Part shown: one piece after another, positions 56,361-64,000 of the stretch
Layout: every line of letters starts with the position of its first letter
Position numbering within the stretch: position 1 is the first letter of the stretch
Assembly: GCA_026419785.1 (NCBI GenBank)
Contig: JAODTK010005807.1
Location: 62,001 to 126,000, forward strand
From: Sclerodactyla briareus
Lineage: Eukaryota; Echinodermata; Holothuroidea; Dendrochirotida; Sclerodactylidae
Reading direction: 5' to 3'
Length of the DNA: 64,000 nt
Made by a program: the position numbers and the translations under genes
Notes under the pieces: generated by a model
The model's database searches: none
The model's input: the letters and a program-made list of their open reading frames with translations, nothing else
Told to the model about the DNA's origin: nothing

Positions 56361-56590
56361 TCAGCTTGATGAACTTTTCATGAACTTATTTCTTATGTTA
56401 AAGAGGTACCGGGATTTCGATAATTCACCAGCAGAAATTATGACGATTGCGTTTGGAGATGTTTTGGATATATCACCTATTCCATTCAATGGATGAATTA
56501 CAACAGGGACACTTGTAAATTTTGAATAGTCCACCCACCTTTCAACTGCAGCTGTAAATTCTCTTCCAACCTCAACGGTGCAGGTACATG
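56361..56590 (-). CDS. Coding-like frame downstream of the 56.6 kb exon, unidentified
   Basis: A 75-codon minus-strand frame without an early start codon reads CTVEVGREFTAAVERWVDYS, VPVVIHPLNGIGDISKTSPN and AIVIISAGELSKSRYLFNIR, ending at a stop at 56361. It may continue the 56634-56874 exon: a third frame (KKRTYSDVKYEAMYL) bridges the two without a stop. The reading looks like one protein interrupted by single-base breaks. Not assigned to a family. Confidence 0.35.
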
Positions 56591-56633
56591 GCCTCGTATT
56601 TTACATCACTGTATGTTCTCTTTTTCACATCAC

Positions 56634-56874
56634 CGATGTTCTATGCCTGATGGTAGCGTAACATCGAAGAGGTTCCATCCTGGTTCGACACTACAACGGG
56701 GACTCGTCGTTAGGGGATTCTTGGGAAGTGTCTCGTCAACGAATGACCTTTTAGTACAATTGGGCGGACACATGGTATACTGAAAGTCAGGGTTCCAGAT
56801 TCTTTCTGTCGTAATAAAACAATATCCACCTGGATTCACAACCGTAAATGTCCAATAGTTTTTCTTCGGAAGTA
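56634..56874 (-). CDS. Exon candidate, Cys-containing ectodomain-like
   Basis: The acceptor aactcttcattgcag precedes an open frame reading VLPKKNYWTFTVVNPGGYCF, ITTERIWNPDFQYTMCPPNC and later EPGWNLFDVTLPSGIEHR. A gtgatg site at 56633 is a possible donor. Asn-Tyr-Trp-x-Phe-x-Val near the start recalls the N-terminal part of CUB-type domains, but homology is not established. Lies 5' (minus sense) of the two coding-like frames at 56.4 and 55.5 kb and may be in one gene with them. Confidence 0.4.
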
Positions 56875-57034
56875 CTGCAATGAAGAGTTTTTTTAAACGT
56901 TTTTATCGAAGGAGGTATTCCGGATACTTCACCATAATTATGAAGATCGTGTGGCATGTTGTGTTATGTATCACATTATCCAGTCAAAGGGATAAATTAC
57001 CAAGGGAAACCTTTGGTTGCATCGCCACGTTGTG

Positions 57035-57310
57035 TGATGAGGCACAAGAGTATTATTTAACTGCTAGAGCGCGCACTTGCCTTGGACGCGCATGCTGACG
57101 GGGGCCTAACTATGTACAACTTTGCATGGCCCCCATTCCTTAGCCCGGCAAATTGACATTCGCCTGGAGCTGGTTGCGGTCGGCGGGGGAGGCGTTGTTC
57201 AACGGCTATGCTCTTCTTGCGACGCTTTCGCCGTTGGTCGGCCCTGCGTCAAGAAGTGGAGTCTCTACAGTGCAGTGGACGTCTGGTAATGCCACGAGGA
57301 AAATTCGGGT
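57035..57310 (+). repeat. Dispersed repeat X, copy 2
   Basis: Counterpart of 28170-28460. Blocks shared are taactgctagagcgcg, ggcctaactatgtac, aattgacattcgcc and ggagctggttgcg, followed by gcgttgttcaac. It abuts the right end of the inverted family A copy at 57345, separated by a c-rich patch at 57330-57355. Confidence 0.6.
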
Positions 57311-57344
57311 TTGGGACACGATTCACTCACCCCCACCCCCCACC

Positions 57345-58345
57345 CCCCACCCCACAAGCACTGAATCCCAACTGCTACTGCACATAACCAATAGCTACTA
57401 TCTAATTCCTCATTCAAAATACCTTTATTGGTTTCCTTGCATTTTTTTGCAAACGTTTTCATCGTGGCCATTTTCGAGTCTCTCGAACACTCTCTATTTT
57501 GCATAAAGAAAATTGGGAGAATTTATGATTGTCTGGACTCTGATTGTTCAGCCAGGCCGGTGTCAGTCACACACTACAGTGAGCTTGAAAAAAATATTGT
57601 AGCCCGTTGTTTTGGAAGTTGAAAAGGTGATACATGTGTGGGGTCACACACACTCTTTGCCTTACCTATGATACATCATACAGTCTGCATAGGTAGCGCG
57701 CACACTGACACTACGGGTGACGAAATGAATAGCTACGTTGTGTTTTAGTACAGTGCTCGCATATATCTGCTTGAATTGAACACAACGGAATATACACTCA
57801 GTCCACGCAGCTAACCAGAGCAATGGTTGAAAATTATTATTCCGGATAATGGAACAATAGTTGTGGCATGGCAAATCACTTACCTTGTATCAAGTAGACC
57901 CTCAGAAATACGGGTAAATGTTTGCGGGGTCACCCGACTGCGTAGGTGATACAGTTGCTCTTTGCAAACGTTACAAAAAAAGTTTGGCTACACAGTTCGT
58001 CGGTTTCGAAGTTGGTCAACATAAAAAAATCATGAACAATACATCATCTCCGTCAGCAGAGGTTACTGGTATACTCGGATATCTAAGGAGAGGTTGTGCT
58101 AACTGCAATTTCGGTTGTAACATTGACGGTGTCTTCTAAATAATGATCTAACTGCACGTCGGTTTAAAGTTTTTTTCCGATAATTCGAGTACGTAGCATC
58201 TCAGTTCTCTTCAGCATAACAAGTGCTGAAACTGCATGCATGGATTCGACTATATGATTGGAGATTCGCCTAATCCCCTCTAATTGTTTAAACAGACTGG
58301 CTTCGCCGGCTGATGTGCTGTTCCTTGATTTAGAGAATGAAAGCT
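57345..58345 (-). mobile_element. Family A repeat, copy 3, inverted
   Basis: On the minus strand it follows copy 1 from about 30170 to 31300: atttagagaatg at 58330, gtttcagcacttgttatgc-like block at 58215, cgacgtgcagttagat block at 58160, gatatccgagtataccagta at 58080, an aaccgacgaactgtgtagcc block at 57990, and atgcaaaatagagagtgttc, then ggaaaccaataaaggtattt at 57500-57425. The palindromic left end is missing. It contains no gene; frames at 57428-58139 are incidental. Confidence 0.65.
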
Positions 58346-58825
58346 ATGCAGCGAAAACAACTGGGCAGGCGATCGTGCACATCATTATAGGGGTTCACGT
58401 GATAGACGTATGGCACTATTGGGAGTATCCTCTGTGGGGTGGGGGTGGCGCAGCGGGAGAACCTAAAATGGGGGTATGGTAAGAATGAAGGCCGCATGAA
58501 GAATTGTAATGATGACATAGTCAGTTTCTTCAGGACGCGTTTCTTGAAATAAACTCTAATATTCTTGTCAATTTTAGGGGTGCTGCTTCTGCCTCGGGCC
58601 ACGAGTGCGCATTGCCTGCAGTCTGCGGGGTCGTGAAACAAAAATGTTCTCGTACGCTACTCGTCACCGATGAGGCCCGAGTGCAGGAATGAGCAACGAT
58701 AGGTCCTTCAGGAAATTCCTTAAAATAAACATTTTTTTTTTCGAATTTTATTGCCACTTTCAGGGGTGCTGCTTACTGCCACATGGCACGGGGAATTGCG
58801 TTTCCGCAATCTGGAGTTGGGTTGG

Positions 58826-58837
58826 GGGGGGTGTGGT

Positions 58838-58868
<31 letters not shown>

Positions 58869-58886
58869 TGGGGGGGGTTGGGGGGG
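58826..58886. repeat. Poly-G tract
   Basis: About 60 bp of guanine with a few t and a. It creates an apparent 172-codon ORF (58689-59207), the longest on the plus strand apart from the 3.2 kb minisatellite frame, which I reject. Confidence 0.85.
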
Positions 58887-58899
58887 TCTGTGAAACGAA

Positions 58900-60200
58900 A
58901 TTTCCTGTACGCCTACGCGTCCACCGCTGATGGCGCTCCGCTCAGCCGGTGCTCACCTTGGATTTTCCCCCCAACATTATACAGATCGCTGCTCCTTTGG
59001 CTTGTTCCTTGTGGTACAATCCAGGTGGTCCTTTGGGTCGGCCTCTTGGTCTCTTCACTCGTATTAGTGCTTCTCTCAAGCTTGTTCGCAGGTGATATTT
59101 CCTGGAAGTCTCATCAGGAGACCCGCCACTTCATTCGTCTTTTTTTCTTTTATTCATGTACAAAGCACATCCCGATAGGAAGATTACACGCCAACCAACG
59201 GAAATGATTTACCATGCATCTCTTCGTGTAGCCCCCGGTTCTTCTTTCAGCTGGACCTAGAAATTTTTACACCCCATGTTCGTTTTATAAATGCATGTCC
59301 GCCCGTCAAACGGCGGTTCGAACCTCGTCGCATCCCCTGCCTAACATCCAAGCGAGCACCACTACTAGTTGGTGCGTGTCATTCATCTGCATTAACCCTG
59401 GCGTGGGCATCGTAGCCATGTATCTAAAGCAGTTTAGTCGTTCCCATCTCACAGTTCAGTGAAACCTACATATTAAAATCATTTGTCTCTCTGTCTCTCG
59501 TTTTCCTTTTATGCTTTTGTGCACTCCTCTTCCCATCTCCCATTCTCCGCCGCTCTTCCCATATTTGTACCATCCATTACAAAAAAAAAAAGAACGACAA
59601 GCTAAATACATACGCCGGGTATAACACTACTTATATGATGAGTATAGGTGTCTGCCCTATCGGGGGAGTGGGGGTGGTTTGGGTGAATTGGATCTTACCT
59701 AAGTTGAGCTTTTAACGGCACCTCGACCCCACTGAAGAAAGAAGCTCTCCTTTGGTATTTGGCCTCCCCATCTTGACTACATGTTTCATATCAATTCGAG
59801 GTCAGGTCAAAGGTCCAAGAAAGAGCCAGTCTGGGAACCTTGTCAACAAGTTGAGTCCAGAATTCTTTGGTCCAATCAAGGAGACACTCGTGAATAAATG
59901 ATCATGGGAAGTACATTGAACATTTGGCCCCCATCTAATAGTAGTCTAATTATAATGAACTTTAGAAAACTGACCGTACACGCTGACGTTATATGAAACG
60001 ATAGTTTCGTGATACCGTGCCAAATACTCAAAGCGAAGCCCCTCGTCTGAGACGCTTCTGCATTACGGAATCGTATGCCCCGTGGTCATATCCACTCGTA
60101 TCTTTCTGAGGACTTTTGGACGAAATCTGGACCATTGTTAAATTTGCGATGAATCTCTTCTATTGGTCTTTCTGACGTCTATTTCCAGGCTATATAGTGT
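58900..60200. other. No supportable gene
   Basis: Short frames only. ggttcgaacctcg at 59321 looks like a tRNA T-loop, but no acceptor or anticodon stem could be drawn upstream. A weak ggtcaggtcaaaggtcc repeat motif occurs at 59802. Confidence 0.4.
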
Positions 60201-60457
60201 TCGAGTTTAAAAAAATTCGGGGGGGGGGAGGGGGTAGCAAGAGAGTATTTTGTCGTCGTATTTCCAAACATAGGTAACTAGCATTGGTTCAATTTTCTGA
60301 AGTCGATAGTGCCATAAGTCATAACACTGACGATTTGTCCATCGGTAATAGAACAGTAGGACCCGAAGACACGCACTTATCAAGCTGAAGTATTTATATC
60401 TGGTCACGGCGAGCGATTGATGACTGCCTGGAATTTAAAGCCATCGATCTTCCTCCA

Positions 60458-60638
60458 CTACGAATATTCCGGGAAGAGATCGATTCCCAGTGAACGTTTC
60501 GATCTAGATGTCACGTTGACCTTTGGTCTGCATGCTTCGAACTGCGCAGCGTCATGTTTCGTGGCTCGTTCAATTTTTTGTAAGCACTGACGATCACCCG
60601 AGCAAACATCAATAAGTGGGTACGCTTGAGTTGGCTTA
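60458..60638 (-). CDS. Exon following an Ig V-like exon, probable second Ig-type domain
   Basis: The acceptor is a t-rich tract ending tatatacatatacag. The frame reads KPTQAYPLIDVCSGDRQCLQ, then KIERATKHDAAQFEACRPKV and NVTSRSKRSLGIDLFPEYS before a stop. Three cysteines, a Lys-Pro entry and the Phe-Glu-x-Cys-x-Pro...Asn-Val-Thr run resemble the start of an Ig C-like domain after a V-type one (inference). The stop at 60458 is followed by more open sequence in other frames, so a frame break is likely. An alternative reading, a small peptide precursor with a Lys-Arg site, is less likely. Confidence 0.45.
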
Positions 60639-60999
60639 CTGTATATGTATATAAAAAAAAACATAAATATCACACCTGTAACTTTATATGTAGGATTCCC
60701 TAACTTCAAGTGGGAGCATTATTCGATGCTCTTATAGGTGGCTTCCCACACCGCAGAAACAGTTAAAGTTCATTGTATCGATGTATTCATCGTTTGCTAC
60801 AGCTTTATTTGTGTCAATTTATCTACCTCGCTTTATTTCAATGCATTGTTCCTATTTGAACCTTCCTTAATATTCCTCAAGAGTAACAGGGACTCACTTG
60901 GGTAAGAAATCCTATTTTGTATATTTAATATCATGAAGTATTGGCTATTTTAGGGCGAAGGACAGGTTTAGTACTGCGTGTATGTCAATTCGCTCAGCC

Positions 61000-61990
61000 T
61001 GTTGACGGGCTGACATTTTATTGATTACAATTGCTTACAAGTCACGGAATCCCTTCATTTATTTCGTGACGATGTTATTACGTTGATGACTTCCTGGTTA
61101 TCGTGAAGTTCGAACTGGTGAACCGGTCCTCTCTTAGAGGCCCTACAATGCGACTGTCGATGGATGGCAGTTGTACTTGTAGTTTTATAACAGGGGGTTA
61201 TTGTTACATGTTTGAATTTACTCGCAGATAGGTTATAAGTGCTGCTGCAATGTTGGGTAGTCTGCATCAATGGTCCTGCATTACTTACTGACATCAAGTT
61301 TCAAGTTTGGGTTTTCACATTCATTCGCTCACGATGGAGACGCAGTTAAGATTACACTCAGGAGGTGTGTGTGCCCAGTTAGAGTGGCCATAATCACGTA
61401 GAATGTGTTTCCATGTTGAAATTTCGTTAAAAATTGTGGAGACTATTCTGTCATGATTCCTGTTTTATTCGATTCAGTGATACGGATCGTTTTGATAGCA
61501 TGTACGTAAGCGTTGTCACGTTAAATTGTGAGATAACTTGGCACGGCGATCGATATCGAAGAATCATCATTGTCACACGCTTATAGCGTAAGACTTAATT
61601 ATGTTTGATAGCCTTGGCAATAGAATATAGCTATTACATTAGACACGCCATAATCGTTTGGCAATCCCTAATGATCATGTTCCCTATATTCGATGCTCAT
61701 TCACCTATTGCGTATAACTTGTAGAAAACGACTGAATGCATGGTAGTCCAACCCTCTGTGGCATCTTGGCTGATTAACTGTTTGTTTTGCGTTTGTGTGA
61801 AACGCATATGATCACACGAAAGCGCCCCCTAGCCTGGCTGCATCACGTAGGTATCAATTAAGTCTAATACCCATGACATCTCATTGGATCAAGTGTGCAC
61901 AAAAGATTTCTAAAATATTATTTCTATAAATTCCAGTTTACCTGTACTACCTACGACTTCACCACATATGACGCTACGTGTCGGCGAATG
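61000..61990. other. Intron-like sequence between Ig-type exons
   Basis: An 80-codon minus-strand frame (61055-61297) contains YNLSASKFKHVTITPCYKTT but no splice pair frames it. Otherwise AT-rich with no repeats recognised. Confidence 0.35.
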
Positions 61991-62004
61991 TAATTCGAAC
62001 TTAC

Positions 62005-62311
62005 GCAGTGAACTCATGAATCGTGGTCGAGACACCTTTATAGGCTGAGCGAACCATTCGGATGAATATCAAACTCTCCCGAAGAGAATCCATCCCTCCC
62101 CGCTCTTCTCCTCCGTGCCTGTATCCCAAAATGCCACGATGTTCTCGTGTTCGGTTGAATTGTACCAGTAAACTCCATAAACTCCGCCGAGGTTCATTGT
62201 ATGGTTCCGGTTATTCCAAACAAGGTATTGGAGCGGGCTTGGACACGGCGAACCAGCACCCCCTTGCAGTTAAGAAACAACAAATGCCTACATCCCATCT
62301 GTCTGATATAC
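62005..62311 (-). CDS. Immunoglobulin V-like domain exon
   Basis: A 307-bp exon, a usual size for an Ig V exon, lies between acceptor taatttcctgacag and a gtaagt donor. Across two or three one-base breaks it reads APIPCLE (Cys codon 62220-62222), NNRNHTMNLGGVYGVYWYNS (Trp codon 62165-62167), TEHENIVAFWDTGTEEKSGE, FSSGEFDIHPNGSLSL and KGVSTTIHEFTA. This follows the Ig V order: first Cys, Trp in Tyr-Trp-Tyr, a Gly-rich turn, then the Asn-Gly-Ser-Leu strand before the C-terminal Tyr/Cys strand. The second canonical Cys is not seen. Likely cell-surface or secreted; ligand unknown. The 60458-60638 exon probably follows in the same gene. Confidence 0.6.
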
Positions 62312-62885
62312 CTGTCAGGAAATTATCATTACCTGATGATATCGAAACTAGATTTACTCCTAACTGCTTGACGTATCTAGTCCGTTCAGCATCATTCATA
62401 TGGTATACGACTAGTCACGTACGAAATGGTCAGGTAGAATTCGCGGTGTGGTGCGATTTAAGACAAAAGTCATGTGGTTTTGCCCGTCGGTTTTTCCTAT
62501 CGTGTTAGACGACTCTAATCGGTTCGCTGATACAAGTGCTTCTCCTTATATGCAAGAGTATAAGTGGGGAGAACACGTCCACTAGTTTACTCCACATTTC
62601 TTCGGCAGCTGAAAGAAGAGTGAGATAATGTCTGAGGGCCCCTGCCTCCTAAGGTCCTTTAGTGGGATTGTGACTACAAACAAGTGTGAGACAAATCTCC
62701 GTCCAGACGGACGTGAGTGGAGGTTTGAAAATGTAGTCATTCCGGGGGGGGGGGGGGGGGGGGATTCCCTAAAGAGCACCACAGGCAAATCCAGTGGGTG
62801 TCCAAACTGACACCCAAAGCCCCCCCCCCCTAGAACTCCATAATGACGGTGCGGTAGCACTGTCAATTATATAAAAAACAAACAC

Positions 62886-63150
62886 GGAAGACGTCATCCC
62901 GCACCATTTCATTTTTTTTCTTTATGAGGACGAGTTACATAAGTCGGTAAAACTACAAAAGTATTTTTGTGTTGTCGACTTTGGCAGAAAACGTCATCGC
63001 GACAATCTCTCCATTATTATCGTGATGGCCAGGTTACAATATGCGTAAGACGAACACCCTAAGGTTTTACCTTAGTTAATTTTACCGCGTTGTCGAGTTT
63101 TGAGGGAGGCGAAAAGACGTCATCGCACAATTTTTTATTTTCTGTCGCGG
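62886..63150 (+). repeat. Tandem ~110-125-bp repeat, two and a half units
   Basis: gaagacgtcatcccgcac at 62888, gaaaacgtcatcgcgaca at 62987 and aaaagacgtcatcgcaca at 63112 each start a unit. They are followed by a ttttattttc/attatt block, a gatgaccagg/gaggacgag block, ttacataag/ttacaatatgcgtaag and a gttgtcgacttt or gttgtcgagttttg block. No coding capacity. Confidence 0.65.
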
Positions 63151-64000
63151 ATGACGAGGTCAATTAACACTGTACGGTCCGTCATCACGCATGTCCTCCT
63201 CAGTACAAACCACCGTAGAATATCCGCAGTATGATCATGCATTGTAAATATACAATTTAGTGATTTCATCATTATGTACCAATGGTAATATTTTGCATTG
63301 AATATCTGTATGGTCACCTAGTGATCGTAATGTTTTTATTTTTGTAAACGTGATTCGGATGGACGACGATCATTACCATGTTGTGTGTGAGTTTGTGTGT
63401 GGTGTGGGAGAATTGAATAGATAAATGCATGGAAGGGTGAACGGGCAAAAATGGGCCACAATCCATGTATTCACAATAATAATTACTACTTGCTGAAAAA
63501 AACTTCACATCTTCGAGTTGAGGAGGCGGCGAACCAAACCATGTCTTTGTGACATGGTGAAGGGTGTGGGTTAAGAGAAGAGGGATTGCACGGCGGCCAC
63601 AACGGGGGTCAATCAGTGGGGGAAATCCAGTACTCAAGTAAATGAAGAGTTACACACTAAGAAACTATGGCGATTTCAAATAATTATAATGGATTACATG
63701 TTCCCTAGGAGAATTACGTCGTAAACTCCGAGATACCTTTCATTAACAGGTTTACCAACTTGCCATTTTCCCTCAAAAGTGAACATTTTGTTTGCCTGTA
63801 AGCTCCCCACTTCATTATAAGGTTGTCCTTGTAATGTATACTCGGTAACATGTTGGGTGCAGGTAACAGTTCATAGTATAATACGCTCTCATAAAAACAA
63901 AAACGACTTCTGTGACCAAAAACGGCGAAGGCTTTATACCGCGAAGGATAATTCCTCCTGGAGTTGTTTGCTCTAAATGCCATAACAGCGTTCACTTATG
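63150..64000. other. No supportable gene
   Basis: Frames of 93-107 codons on the minus strand (63314-63637 and 63714-63995) carry no recognisable domain and no consensus splice pair. The window ends within the latter. Confidence 0.4.

Noticed and set aside
56361..56874. IgGFc-binding-protein N-terminal domain
   Set aside because: GREFTAAV recalls that family, but the rest of the expected pattern did not follow.
58689..59207. 172-codon plus-strand ORF
   Set aside because: It is held open by a ~60-bp poly-G tract (poly-Gly core); the flanks have no domain or splice support.
59316..59340. tRNA T-loop-like ggttcgaacctcg
   Set aside because: No acceptor, D-arm or anticodon stem could be drawn in the 75 bases upstream.
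60458..60709. Small secreted peptide precursor with signal peptide and Lys-Arg site
   Set aside because: The apparent leader is the polypyrimidine tract of a splice acceptor, and the remainder fits a second Ig-type exon.
62010..62400. Kinase-like reading (HENIV) on the minus strand
   Set aside because: The HENIV word recalls kinase alpha-C regions, but the flanking Cys, Tyr-Trp-Tyr and Asn-Gly-Ser-Leu order and the exon size fit an Ig V-like domain much better.
62062..62508. 148-codon plus-strand ORF
   Set aside because: Lies over the minus-strand Ig V-like exon, which has splice sites and domain motifs; the plus frame is treated as a shadow.

Overview
The window is eukaryotic genomic DNA from an animal, most likely a marine invertebrate deuterostome (echinoderm or hemichordate type; inference). 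Reasons: short GT-AG exons encoding extracellular modules (sushi/CCP, Ig V-like, possible CUB), no operons, CR1/L2-like non-LTR retrotransposons, a tRNA-derived SINE, small TIR elements, minisatellites and many dispersed repeats. No CRISPR array, rRNA, convincing tRNA gene or bacterial gene was seen. Nearly every exon-like stretch and every repeat copy carries single-base frame breaks, and there are many long poly-G/C runs. I suspect residual sequencing error in homopolymers on top of real decay, so gene calls are partial exons read by motif, reading frame and splice sites, not complete models.

Layout. 0.3-5.4 kb: plus-strand exons, the clearest a four-cysteine sushi domain at 4583-4781, with a 21-bp minisatellite at 3.2-4.0 kb. 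9.2 kb: a 150-bp TIR/TA element. 10.2-13.9 kb: tandem ~150-170-bp repeats. 14.6-17.0 kb: plus-strand exon candidates followed by a 48-bp (16-codon) tandem array. 17.7-19.3 kb and 27.0-33.9 kb: two copies of a segmental duplication, each carrying a similar minus-strand candidate first exon; the second copy is opened by ~4.7 kb of hairpin- and palindrome-bearing repeats. 24.6-26.5 kb: plus-strand non-LTR relic ending in an (ATA)n tail. 35.4-39.3 kb: minus-strand CR1/L2-like element with recognisable esterase-type ORF1 and endonuclease-RT ORF2.

One non-coding family (called A here) occurs three times: 29.9-31.2 kb, 44.1-46.45 kb (with a nested SINE) and, inverted, 57.3-58.35 kb.

From about 47 to 62 kb the minus strand carries most exon-like sequence: a chain of short exons with strong splice sites at 46.9-48.5 kb, coding-like pieces at 48.9-52.9 kb, CUB-like pieces at 55.5-56.9 kb, and an Ig V-like exon (62005-62311) with a probable downstream exon of the same gene (60458-60638). 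Together with the sushi exons this suggests secreted or receptor-type genes embedded in repeat-rich DNA; no pathway can be assigned.
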